DNA of 7,041 nt, from assembly GCA_021785375.1 (NCBI GenBank), contig JAJYFQ010000007.1:1-7041 (forward strand). The letters run 5' to 3'. The notes below the pieces were generated by a model. That model saw only the letters and a list, made by a program, of their open reading frames with translations. It had not been told where the DNA came from and ran no database searches. The stretch is from Microcaldota archaeon. Lineage in GTDB: Archaea; Micrarchaeota; Micrarchaeia; Micrarchaeales; CABMGC01. Shown piece after piece: positions 1 to 5,017 of this stretch. How positions within the stretch are numbered: the stretch's first letter is position 1; each line of letters starts with the position of its first letter. The position numbers were made by a program, and so were the translations under genes.

Positions 1-374
1 CCCCGCAGGAGCTGCCCTATCGCGTCGATGCCATTAAACTTTGCCACGCAAGTTGTCTCTCCTCCGGGATACACGAAGTTTGGAGTGCAGAACGCGTTTG
101 CCGTGGTAGTTCCTTCGGTTATGGAGCCCGATATTATGTTGACCGGGACACTCTGCGAGTTTGTCAAAGAGACTGTTGCCAGGATGTAACGGTTGGTAAA
201 GTTCGAGTATATGTTCGCGAAACCGCAGGAGAAGCCCGTGAAGCCTGCGCACTGCGGCTGTATGGTGGACCTTCCGGCAGTGGCGATGAAGAGTATCAGC
301 GCAAGCAGTGCTGCGAGTATTATGAAGACGAAGCCGTATGTCGAAAGGAACTCAATTGCTGACTGCAGCCTCAT
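1..374 (-). CDS. Class III signal peptide (type IV pilin-like) surface protein, 3' end outside window
   Basis: Partial gene: 124 codons are visible from ATG 374 to the left edge with no stop. The product starts MRLQSAIEFLSTYGF and runs into a hydrophobic helix (about residues 15-33). Q4 and E8 have the QxSxE spacing of archaeal class III (prepilin) signal peptides, so cleavage by a prepilin peptidase just before Q4 is plausible and would leave Glu at +5; this is inferred from the family. The rest is a predicted extracellular domain with four cysteines (42, 50, 96, 109), possibly two disulfides, and a sequon at N58. The likely role is a subunit of a pilus-like filament or an anchored surface protein. 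No Shine-Dalgarno precedes the start. A T/A-rich box about 30 bases upstream fits a near-leaderless mRNA. It is divergent from the PIN gene. The exact family is not recognised. Confidence 0.75.
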   Translation of the reverse strand, partial: MRLQSAIEFLSTYGFVFIILAALLALILFIATAGRSTIQPQCAGFTGFSCGFANIYSNFTNRYILATVSLTNSQSVPVNIISGSITEGTTTANAFCTPNFVYPGGETTCVAKFNGIDAIGQLLR

Positions 375-385
375 AAACTCAACGA

Positions 386-412
386 ATATAATATAGATCA
401 TCCATTTAAAAA
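386..412. promoter_or_regulatory. Overlapping divergent TATA-box region
   Basis: This AT-rich stretch of the 48-base gap between the divergent pilin-like and PIN genes holds two candidate boxes. TATAATATA (about 387-395) lies 25-30 bases before the PIN start at 423 on the plus strand. TTTTTAAA (412-405, read on the minus strand) lies about 30 bases before the ATG at 374. Each would put transcription initiation within about ten bases of its start codon, so both mRNAs may be nearly leaderless. The boxes sit side by side, so TBP binding for one direction could exclude the other. The assignment of box to gene rests on spacing only and could be swapped. Confidence 0.45.
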
Positions 413-422
413 GCGAACGGGT

Positions 423-809
423 ATGGCTATGGCTTTGCAGAAACGACGCATGATAATAGATACGAGCTCAATAGTCTTCGCCATGTCGAACGGCACGGAT
501 GTCTTCGGGGCCATCGGAAGGCAGAAACCCGATTATGCACCGGCAATATCCCTGGGCATAGTGAGGGAGTTGAAGGGTCTGAAGTCAAAGGGCGGAAAGT
601 ACAGCGGTTACGCAGGCGCCGCGCTGGGCATAATAAAGGACACCGGAATCGAGATCATCCCTGTGGACGCGCCAGTAGATGACTGGATATACTGGGAGGC
701 TGTGGGGAAGGGATACGCCGTATGCACCAACGACATAAGGCTCAAGAGAAGGATCAAGGCCGCAAAGGCCAAGGTATTCAGCATATCCAGATCCGGAATG
801 CTGAGATAG
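423..809 (+). CDS. PIN-domain ribonuclease, Fcf1/VapC9-like (UPF0129-type)
   Basis: 128-residue single PIN domain. The conserved acidic residues are visible in order: D13 in IIDTSS, E49 in IVRELKGL, D86/D87 in VDDWI, and D104 in CTNDIRLKRR. Together they form the metal-binding active site of PIN nucleases. The layout (D-T at the N-terminus, a late VDD, then TND with a basic helix and a final strand) matches the archaeal Fcf1/VapC9-like group, whose eukaryotic relatives act in 18S rRNA processing. A housekeeping RNA-processing role is favoured over a toxin because no antitoxin-like partner is adjacent and because PIN next to rpo7-spt4 is a recurrent archaeal gene order. The start is ambiguous: ATG 423, 429 or 450 (MIIDTSS). 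No Shine-Dalgarno is seen and a near-leaderless transcript is likely. The stop is TAG. Confidence 0.82.
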   Translation: MAMALQKRRMIIDTSSIVFAMSNGTDVFGAIGRQKPDYAPAISLGIVRELKGLKSKGGKYSGYAGAALGIIKDTGIEIIPVDAPVDDWIYWEAVGKGYAVCTNDIRLKRRIKAAKAKVFSISRSGMLR

Positions 810-814
810 CAGAG

Positions 815-822
815 TATAAATA
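815..822 (+). promoter_or_regulatory. TATA box for rpo7-spt4
   Basis: TATAAATA lies just after the PIN stop codon. A start of transcription about 26 bases downstream falls near 844, giving a leader of about 30 bases before ATG 876. The 66-base gap plus this box suggests rpo7-spt4 can be transcribed independently of the PIN gene, although read-through from it is possible. Confidence 0.6.
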
Positions 823-875
823 CCTTTGGGAACATAATTTATCACATTCTTCTTCATTCTTAGTGAGTGTTGTTC

Positions 876-1460
876 ATGTATTACATACACACTATAAAGG
901 ACACGATAAGCATACCTCCCAGCAGCTTCGGGGAGGACATCACGAAGACGAGCGAGAGCATCCTGAGGCAGAAGTACGAGAGGACCATAGACAGGGACCT
1001 AGGCATAATCATAGCGCTGTACAACGTCAGGGACATAAGCGACGGGTACCTGACTCCCGGGGATCCGTCGACGCACAACGATGTCACGTTCGATGTACTT
1101 ACGTTCAGCCTCGAAGTTGACGAGGTCGTTGCCGGAGAGGTATCCGAGCTCGTAGACTTCGGATGCTTTGTGAGGCTCGGCCCAATCGAGGGGCTAGTTC
1201 ACCTCTCGCAGATCACGAGCGACTTCATAAGCTACGACAGGAAGGCCGGATTCTTCACTTCGAAGAGCACGGGCAAGAGCCTGAAGAAGGGCGACCTTGT
1301 CTACACGAAGGTGTCGACGATAAGCCTGAAGAACACGATAAAGGACACGAAGATAGCGCTCACGATGAGGCCCGACGGGCTCGGGAAACCGGAGTGGGCC
1401 GGAAAGGAGGGCAAGCCACGGGAGAGAAGGACGGCAACGTCAAGGCCGAGACGGAGATAA
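876..1460 (+). CDS. rpo7: DNA-directed RNA polymerase subunit Rpo7 (E', RpoE1)
   Basis: Archaeal counterpart of eukaryotic Rpb7. With Rpo4 it forms the stalk of RNA polymerase, which binds emerging RNA and helps open-complex formation. The product has 194 residues against the usual 180-190. The N-terminal tip domain (about 1-80) carries the family's KDTISIPPSSFGED opening, LRQKYE and the PGDPSTHNDVTFD segment. A C-terminal S1/OB RNA-binding domain follows (about 82-165) with GEVSELVDFGCFVRLGPIEGLVHLSQ and ALTMRPDGLG near its end. A short arginine-rich tail (178-194) extends past the S1 fold and may add RNA contacts. ATG 876 was chosen because it matches the family N-terminus and has GTGA about nine bases upstream; GTG 867 would add only three residues. 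Spt4 follows 12 bases later. The adjacent Rpo4 gene is not in view. Confidence 0.95.
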   Translation: MYYIHTIKDTISIPPSSFGEDITKTSESILRQKYERTIDRDLGIIIALYNVRDISDGYLTPGDPSTHNDVTFDVLTFSLEVDEVVAGEVSELVDFGCFVRLGPIEGLVHLSQITSDFISYDRKAGFFTSKSTGKSLKKGDLVYTKVSTISLKNTIKDTKIALTMRPDGLGKPEWAGKEGKPRERRTATSRPRRR

Positions 1461-1463
1461 TTA

Positions 1464-1468
1464 GTGAT
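1464..1468 (+). promoter_or_regulatory. Ribosome binding site of spt4
   Basis: GTGAT lies four bases before ATG 1473, inside the 12-base gap after rpo7. It complements the ATCAC of the archaeal 16S rRNA 3' end. The same GTGAT-plus-four-bases arrangement precedes the gene at 4397, so this appears to be a preferred initiation signal in this genome. Confidence 0.6.
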
Positions 1469-1472
1469 TTGA

Positions 1473-1664
1473 ATGTCGGACCATGCGTGCAAGAACTGCA
1501 AACTCATAATAATGCAGGGCAACGTATGCCCTGTCTGCGGGTCGACACAGCTGACCACGAAGTGGAGCGGCAGCATCGTGGTCATAGACGCGGAGAAGTC
1601 GGAGATCGCGAAGAAACTCGAGATAAAGGTCGACGGCACCTACGCGATCAACATAAACGACTGA
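1473..1664 (+). CDS. spt4: Transcription elongation factor Spt4 (RpoE'')
   Basis: 63-residue zinc protein of the Spt4 family, the usual archaeal size. Two CxxC pairs are visible, C6-x2-C9 and C19-x2-C22 (ACKNCK and VCPVCGS), forming the single zinc site near the N-terminus. A short beta-rich half follows with SGSIVVIDAEKSEIAKKLEI and a final GTYAI strand. Spt4 pairs with the NGN domain of Spt5 and keeps RNA polymerase processive during elongation. It lies directly after rpo7, as in many archaea, with a 12-base gap and a GTGAT ribosome binding site. The stop is TGA, and the same frame stays open for 34 further codons (see the next entry). Spt5 is not in the window. Confidence 0.93.
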   Translation: MSDHACKNCKLIIMQGNVCPVCGSTQLTTKWSGSIVVIDAEKSEIAKKLEIKVDGTYAININD

Positions 1665-1769
1665 ATCGAACGGCTGCAGGCCAAAAGATACGGCACACTG
1701 CTCACGAGTGATGAGAAACAGGCCAGCATCTCGAGGTCCCTGCACATGGATACCATCTGCATAAAGTGA
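1665..1769 (+). pseudogene. Start-less reading frame resembling a PIN-domain C-terminal tail
   Basis: Directly after the Spt4 stop, the same frame continues for 34 codons to TGA 1767-1769. It contains YGTLLTSDEK followed by a basic helix-like stretch and a final DTICIK strand. This is the layout of the last third of a PIN domain (hydrophobic strand, S/T-x-D, helix, strand). There is no in-frame ATG, GTG or TTG before codon 28, so it cannot be expressed as an independent protein from a normal start. Options are a degraded gene remnant, an ancestral C-terminal extension cut off by the TGA, stop-codon read-through, a sequencing error, or chance, since 34 open codons are not improbable. The resemblance was judged by eye only. 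Confidence 0.22.
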
Positions 1770-1770
1770 T

Positions 1771-1788
1771 CGGGCTAACCCTTGCCCG
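1771..1788. terminator. Short inverted repeat between convergent genes
   Basis: CGGGC (1771-1775) pairs with GCCCG (1784-1788) across an eight-base loop, in the gap between the plus-strand spt4 frame and the minus-strand operon end. The position suits a bidirectional terminator. There is no adjacent T-run on either strand, and archaeal terminators mostly rely on T-tracts, so the assignment is weak. Confidence 0.25.
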
Positions 1789-1796
1789 CCATGAGT

Positions 1797-2222
1797 TCAG
1801 ATCTCAAAACGCCTCCTCAGCGGAAGCAGCTTCGTGACCTTCTCCCCCTCATAATCCTCGTACCCGTCGACGTATATGAGCGAGAGGCTCCTTCCTGAAG
1901 CGATCTCCTCGCCCAGCAGTTCCCTTATCCTCGATCTAGCGTCTTCTCCCAGTATGTCCCAGAGGATCTCCTCCTCGCCTATCAGCTCGCCATCCAGGTC
2001 GTGGAGGTATATCACCGATATGTCCGTCGAGTTCTCGTCGAGATCGGAGATGGCGAAGCCCTTCGGCATCTCCCTGTCGTAGAGGGCTACATAGTCTATG
2101 ACCTCGCCCACATACTCGAACATCGCCTCCTGCTGTTCCGCTTCGTATGCCTTGCCGAAGCCGGAGTCCTTGAGATAGAGGTCGTAGACCGACAGCTTTA
2201 CGTTCAACTTCTTGTTCGGCAT
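1797..2222 (-). CDS. Acidic small protein of unknown function
   Basis: 141 residues, not recognised. It is soluble-looking with no signal peptide or membrane segment, and it is strongly acidic: about 32 Asp/Glu against 16 Lys/Arg. The N-terminus is basic (NKKLNVKLSVYDLYLKD), the middle is dominated by acidic strand and helix segments (about 60-108), and the end is basic (LLPLRRRFEI). The alternation of short hydrophobic strands with charged turns suggests a folded alpha/beta domain rather than a disordered chain. There are no cysteines and no obvious catalytic motif. It is the last gene of a three-gene minus-strand operon, 14 bases after the ferredoxin-like gene. ATG 2222 is preceded by GTGAT with a three-base spacer. 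The acidity could suit docking to a basic partner, which is speculative. The stop is TGA. Confidence 0.7.
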   Translation of the reverse strand: MPNKKLNVKLSVYDLYLKDSGFGKAYEAEQQEAMFEYVGEVIDYVALYDREMPKGFAISDLDENSTDISVIYLHDLDGELIGEEEILWDILGEDARSRIRELLGEEIASGRSLSLIYVDGYEDYEGEKVTKLLPLRRRFEI

Positions 2223-2236
2223 TCCATCACGACAAT

Positions 2237-2686
2237 CTATCTCATGTCTGGCTCATCCATGGTCTGGGTCATTGACTTCCTTCTGTGCGGCATGTATACG
2301 TACTCCTTGCCCCACGGATCCTTTACCTTCACCTTTGTCGGCCTCAGTTTTGTGAACTTTGAGAGCGCGAACTCATCCTTCCCAGGCTCCTCTGTCAGCA
2401 TCGGTCCCTGCCTAACGGCGTACTTGGGTTCCTTGTCGGCCTGCAGTATGGTTATGCACGAGACCGGGCACTCCTCCGGGCAGATCATGCACCCGATGCA
2501 CTTGCTCACCTGTATCGGGTACTCGGTCATGTCGAGCGTGACGCTCTCAGATCCCTTCTGGCTCTCCACGTTCCTGTGCCTCGGCCTGACAAAGTCGAGC
2601 GTGTTTACGGGGCATACGTCGCCGCAGACTCCGCACTGTATGCAGATGTCCTTATCGAATGTAAATTTGTATGGCAAGAGGCTCAC
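2237..2686 (-). CDS. 2[4Fe-4S] ferredoxin-like protein with C-terminal extension
   Basis: 149 residues with two classic cluster motifs: C15-x2-C18-x2-C21-x3-C25-P and C63-x2-C66-x2-C69-x3-C73-P. By the usual pattern each motif's first three cysteines and the other motif's last one bind a [4Fe-4S] cluster, so it should transfer electrons at low potential in the cytoplasm. The 37-residue segment between the motifs is longer than in small clostridial ferredoxins and looks more like NuoI or oxidoreductase subunits. After residue 80 there is a charged, Pro/Lys-rich extension of about 70 residues with no recognised domain, which may bind a partner. The gene starts 11 bases after the membrane-protein gene and so is probably co-transcribed. 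GTG 2686 gives the longest form. TTG 2677 has a better placed GGTGA five bases upstream and may be the true start. Confidence 0.85.
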   Translation of the reverse strand: MSLLPYKFTFDKDICIQCGVCGDVCPVNTLDFVRPRHRNVESQKGSESVTLDMTEYPIQVSKCIGCMICPEECPVSCITILQADKEPKYAVRQGPMLTEEPGKDEFALSKFTKLRPTKVKVKDPWGKEYVYMPHRRKSMTQTMDEPDMR

Positions 2687-2697
2687 CTTCCTGGAGC

Positions 2698-3456
2698 TTA
2701 CAGATTATTCTGCTGCGATGGTGCCGCGGGGTTCTGCGGTACCGGCGGCGCCTTCACTACCGGCTTAGCCTTGGTCCTGAACTGGGCCTTTGGCAGGTTG
2801 CCCTTGAGGCCGTAATAGAAAGCAATCCCCCCTTCTATCGCCAGTATCAGGAAGCAGACATAGAACGAGTACATCGCCAGCGTAGGGTTGTTCTGCGAGT
2901 TGAATGTATTGTTCATGAAGCCCCAGAAGTTGGAGTTTGAGTTTGATACGGTTGCAGGGAGAACCGAAAGCACCGTGGGGCTCTCGGTAACCGTGATCGT
3001 CCCGAAGATATAGAGAAGCGCTCCTAGCCCCACCAGGATCGTTATCCATGTGTTGTACTTGGGATTCTCATCGGTGTCGACAACAAGCAGTATTACCAGC
3101 GCAGCCGCGAAGACGTTTATCGCGAGGAGCTCGAACGGCACCGCAATGGCAAAGTCCCCGTATATTCCCGGATAGAAGAGCTCGAATCCGAGGAAGACCA
3201 TGAGGAAGATGCTCGCGTCCCTCAATATGACAAAGAGAAGCCACCAGATATCGGCAGCGAGCCTCAGCGTGAACTTCCTGAGTATCCTGAGGAAGTAGCC
3301 CCTTGCCACCTGTATCGATACGGCGAGTATGGCCAGGAGGGTGAGCAGAACCGCTATCGTATTCTCAGTATAAGTTGCGGCAGCGCCCACAGCTGCGGTA
3401 GAGTTGAAAGGTTGCGTGCCTATCTGCAGAAGAATTGAGAATGCCGCTAGATACAT
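2698..3456 (-). CDS. Polytopic membrane protein of unknown function
   Basis: 252 residues, family not recognised. About five transmembrane helices are visible: 32-52, 70-90, 102-127, 136-156 and 193-216. The basic segment after the first helix (RGYFLRILRKFTLR) and the basic C-terminal tail fit positive-inside topology with N-out, C-in. This puts the Ser/Asn-rich loop (171-190, with a sequon at N182) outside and a 35-residue Lys/Pro-rich tail inside. There is no histidine and only one cysteine (201), so it is not a b-type cytochrome or a metal-binding redox subunit. Glutamates at 92, 109 and 208 lie in or beside helices. It leads a three-gene operon with a ferredoxin-like protein and an acidic protein, which hints at a membrane anchor for a redox module. 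ATG 3456 lies at the predicted transcription start, so the message is probably leaderless. Confidence 0.75.
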   Translation of the reverse strand: MYLAAFSILLQIGTQPFNSTAAVGAAATYTENTIAVLLTLLAILAVSIQVARGYFLRILRKFTLRLAADIWWLLFVILRDASIFLMVFLGFELFYPGIYGDFAIAVPFELLAINVFAAALVILLVVDTDENPKYNTWITILVGLGALLYIFGTITVTESPTVLSVLPATVSNSNSNFWGFMNNTFNSQNNPTLAMYSFYVCFLILAIEGGIAFYYGLKGNLPKAQFRTKAKPVVKAPPVPQNPAAPSQQNNL

Positions 3457-3479
3457 ATTACCGAACAGCTATTACCAAG

Positions 3480-3490
3480 TAATATTTATC
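3480..3490 (-). promoter_or_regulatory. TATA box of the membrane protein-ferredoxin operon
   Basis: On the minus strand GATAAATATTA is centred about 29 bases before ATG 3456. The expected transcription start falls within a few bases of that ATG, and no Shine-Dalgarno lies between, which supports leaderless translation of the first gene. The two downstream genes instead have short gaps with ribosome binding sites, as expected within an operon. Confidence 0.55.
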
Positions 3491-3510
3491 TATCTTTGCG
3501 AAGCTGGCCG

Positions 3511-3533
3511 ATTAAGAAATGAAAGCGGAAAGC
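3511..3533 (-). terminator. Pyrimidine/T-rich tract after the FKBP gene
   Basis: Read on the minus strand, this stretch has 18 pyrimidines in 23 bases, 12 of them T, in clusters of two or three. It starts about 20 bases after the FKBP stop. T-rich tracts without a hairpin are typical archaeal terminators, and the next minus-strand gene has its own TATA box. No long uninterrupted T-run is present, so the call is modest. Confidence 0.35.
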
Positions 3534-3554
3534 GTCAGTAGCGTACGCAAGCAA

Positions 3555-4241
3555 CTACTTGCCCTCTTCCTTCCTTGCGTACTCCTCCTTGACCACTATC
3601 TTCGTGATCCTCGGCATGTACCTGAGCACCGAGCTCGTGAACGCCGCCTTGTTGAGGAAGTAGTCCGCGTTCTTCTCCACCTTCTCACCGAACGTAACCT
3701 CGACTACGCCATTCTCCACCCTGGCGTTCTCCGGCTTGACGTTGCTCATATCTGCAATCGCAAGCACCTTCTCCTTGTCGTCATCGACCTTGGAGACGAC
3801 CTTGAGCTCATAAGTGAGCTTCTCCCCCGCGAGCGGGTGGTTCGCATCCACCGTAACTCTCCCTGAGTTGACGCTTCTTACAATGGCAACAGTTCCATCG
3901 AGATCCACCTGCATCCCCGGTTCAGGGTTTATGTCCCTCGACCTGAAGTCCGAGACGTGCATGACCCTCATGAGGTCCTGGCTCCTCTCTCCGAACGCGT
4001 CGGCAGGCTCGATCTCGACCTTCTTCGTCTCGCTGATGCCCATTCCCCTTACCGCCTTGTCTATCCCCTTTATCGCGGTGTCCTTGCCTATTATGATCAG
4101 GCTCGGGCCGTACCTGCTCCTCTCGCTGTATATCTGGTTCTCCTCTGCCTTCTTCTTGTCGGTCGTGTATACGAGCGATCCGTCAGAGGCTCTCCAAGCG
4201 CTGTACTCGATCTTTACAAAATCTCCGTCATTGAAACTCAC
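3555..4241 (-). CDS. FKBP-type peptidyl-prolyl cis-trans isomerase, archaeal long SlyD-like form
   Basis: Predicted cytosolic folding helper that isomerises Xaa-Pro bonds and acts as a chaperone. It has 228 residues from GTG 4241. The opening MSFNDGDFVKIEY is followed by the first half of the FKBP fold with GPSLIIIGKD...IKGIDKAVRGM. An inserted flap (about 75-130) follows, then the hallmark DANHPLAGEKLTYELKV (132-148), which closes the FKBP domain as in SlyD. A C-terminal domain of about 70 residues with a basic, charged end is typical of the long archaeal FKBPs of 26-30 kDa. There is no His-rich metal tail as in bacterial SlyD. GTG 4241 was chosen because AGGTG lies five bases upstream and it matches the family start. 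TTG 4280 or ATG 4277 would add 12-13 residues. The gene is monocistronic, with its own promoter near 4318. The stop is TAG. Confidence 0.9.
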   Translation of the reverse strand: MSFNDGDFVKIEYSAWRASDGSLVYTTDKKKAEENQIYSERSRYGPSLIIIGKDTAIKGIDKAVRGMGISETKKVEIEPADAFGERSQDLMRVMHVSDFRSRDINPEPGMQVDLDGTVAIVRSVNSGRVTVDANHPLAGEKLTYELKVVSKVDDDKEKVLAIADMSNVKPENARVENGVVEVTFGEKVEKNADYFLNKAAFTSSVLRYMPRITKIVVKEEYARKEEGK

Positions 4242-4314
4242 AAAAACACCTGTGCTCTCCAGTAATAATCCTGACATCAACCGCGAATAGATGCCGTGGC
4301 AGAAAGCATATTAC

Positions 4315-4322
4315 TTATATAA
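4315..4322. promoter_or_regulatory. Palindromic TATA box between divergent FKBP and surface-protein genes
   Basis: TTATATAA reads the same on both strands. For the minus strand it predicts a start near 4292, giving the FKBP gene a leader of about 50 bases to GTG 4241 or about 12 bases to the longer start. For the plus strand it predicts a start near 4345, exactly where the GC-rich hairpin at 4346 begins. It could serve either or both directions. Confidence 0.5.
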
Positions 4323-4328
4323 CAATAA

Positions 4329-4338
4329 GTATAAAAAT
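4329..4338 (+). promoter_or_regulatory. Alternative TATA box for the surface protein-gltX unit
   Basis: TATAAAAA with flanking bases lies about 63-66 bases before ATG 4397. A start about 26 bases downstream falls near 4360, inside the hairpin loop region. The result is a leader of about 37 bases that keeps the ribosome binding site but loses the 5' arm of the hairpin. Confidence 0.4.
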
Positions 4339-4345
4339 GGTGTAT

Positions 4346-4379
4346 GCACGCGGCTGCCGCCTTAGGCGGTGCGACGTGC
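4346..4379 (+). promoter_or_regulatory. GC-rich two-part hairpin upstream of the surface-protein gene
   Basis: The outer arms GCACG (4346-4350) and CGTGC (4375-4379) are perfectly complementary. The inner arms CCGCC (4357-4361) and GGCGG (4365-4369) are complementary around a TTA triloop. A 6/5-base internal loop separates the two stems. It stands out in an AT-rich gap. It may act in the mRNA leader, as a 5' stability or translation element, or as a DNA palindrome bound by a regulator. No T-run follows, so a terminator is unlikely. Confidence 0.4.
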
Positions 4380-4387
4380 TTCGATCT

Positions 4388-4392
4388 GTGAT
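4388..4392 (+). promoter_or_regulatory. Ribosome binding site of the surface-protein gene
   Basis: GTGAT followed by four bases and ATG 4397, matching the spt4 arrangement. It complements the archaeal 16S rRNA 3' end and fixes the start at 4397. It lies nine bases after the hairpin, so folding of the leader could affect access to it. Confidence 0.55.
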
Positions 4393-4396
4393 ATAA

Positions 4397-5008
4397 ATGG
4401 ATAGGAAGAAACTATTCGAGGTCATTGTGGCGGTGGGCTTTGCCCTCATATTCATAATCTCCTATGCGTCGATAGGCAACTTCGGCACAGCGGTATCAAG
4501 CACCACCACATCGAGGGCTCCGCCGACAGTGTATGCGTATGGATTTGCCAATGCCGTGGTGTACGGATACTCGCCCCAGATCAACGTCTCCGTCAAGTGC
4601 AACAACAGCATCGAGTCTACCGCGGTGATATCGTTAATCTCCAATGAAACTGCAAACCTTGAGTCGAACAATTCCGTGAGCACGTACTACACCATAGGAA
4701 AGAACATGACCATAGGCGCAGGCAGCGCAAACTCGCTGCAGATCTACAATCATCTCTACGGGAAGCTGAATGCGTCAGAGGCATCGTGCGCCAGATTCGC
4801 CACAGGGGCGCTCATCGGGCTTCCTCCGGTTGTGCAGATGGTGGTCCAGTCGCAGAAGATACCTGTTGCCATGAGCAATGCGACCGGTCGCACATTGGTT
4901 CCGATAAACTTCACGCAGAACATGAGCCTCGTCATTCCGGTAAGGGTGGCCGCTTTCCTGACCCAGAATGCGACCTTGTACGGAAATGTCAGCATAACGC
5001 GGGTATAA
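4397..5008 (+). CDS. Membrane-anchored surface protein, sequon-rich, unknown function
   Basis: 203 residues, family not recognised. A basic start (MDRKKL) is followed by one hydrophobic helix (about 7-27), fitting an N-terminal anchor or uncleaved signal with the remainder outside the cell. The outer part is Ser/Thr/Asn-rich with predicted beta strands, two cysteines (68 and 131), which may form a disulfide, and 11 N-x-S/T sequons (N63, 69, 83, 91, 103, 125, 161, 171, 175, 191, 197). That density suggests a heavily N-glycosylated surface protein. It is not a class III pilin because the N-terminal QxSxE motif is missing. A GTGAT ribosome binding site sets ATG 4397. GluRS begins nine bases after its TAA stop, so the two are probably co-transcribed although no functional link is apparent. 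Confidence 0.72.
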   Translation: MDRKKLFEVIVAVGFALIFIISYASIGNFGTAVSSTTTSRAPPTVYAYGFANAVVYGYSPQINVSVKCNNSIESTAVISLISNETANLESNNSVSTYYTIGKNMTIGAGSANSLQIYNHLYGKLNASEASCARFATGALIGLPPVVQMVVQSQKIPVAMSNATGRTLVPINFTQNMSLVIPVRVAAFLTQNATLYGNVSITRV

Positions 5009-5012
5009 GGTG
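5008..5012 (+). promoter_or_regulatory. Ribosome binding site of gltX overlapping the upstream stop
   Basis: AGGTG shares its first base with the TAA stop of the surface-protein gene and lies five bases before GTG 5018. This selects the GTG start and suggests that terminating ribosomes could reinitiate on gltX (translational coupling). Confidence 0.55.
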
Positions 5013-5017
5013 TTGGA

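Noticed and set aside
423..809. PIN protein as the toxin of a VapBC toxin-antitoxin pair
   Set aside because: No small antitoxin-like gene is adjacent. The upstream neighbour is a divergent pilin-like gene, and the PIN-rpo7-spt4 order points to a housekeeping role.
1163..1711. Plus-strand open frame overlapping rpo7 and spt4
   Set aside because: It is a shifted frame of two clearly identified genes, highly charged with low-complexity His/Glu/Arg content typical of frame shadows.
1461..1745. Minus-strand frame antisense to spt4, open upstream to the stop of the acidic-protein gene
   Set aside because: Spt4 on the other strand is unambiguous, with its zinc ligands. The antisense frame follows the acidic-protein TGA only by chance and has no family features.
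1711..1764. 17-codon plus-strand frame starting at ATG 1711 between the convergent genes
   Set aside because: It is too short, has no recognisable content, and is preceded only by a GTG/GAT-like sequence expected by chance. The in-frame PIN-like reading of the same bases is the better candidate.
1662..1769. TGA recoding (TGA as a sense codon) to explain the open frame after spt4
   Set aside because: TGA also ends the acidic-protein gene at 1797, Spt4 has its normal family length at the TGA, and conserved positions elsewhere need no reassigned codon.
2001..2768. Plus-strand open frame (255 codons) across the acidic-protein and ferredoxin genes
   Set aside because: It runs antisense to a gene with eight intact iron-sulfur cysteines and crosses its gene boundaries. 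No promoter or ribosome binding site supports it.
4346..4379. GC-rich hairpin as a tRNA, split-tRNA fragment or intrinsic terminator
   Set aside because: There is no T-loop, anticodon arm or CCA-like end, the element is only 34 bases, and no T-run follows it.
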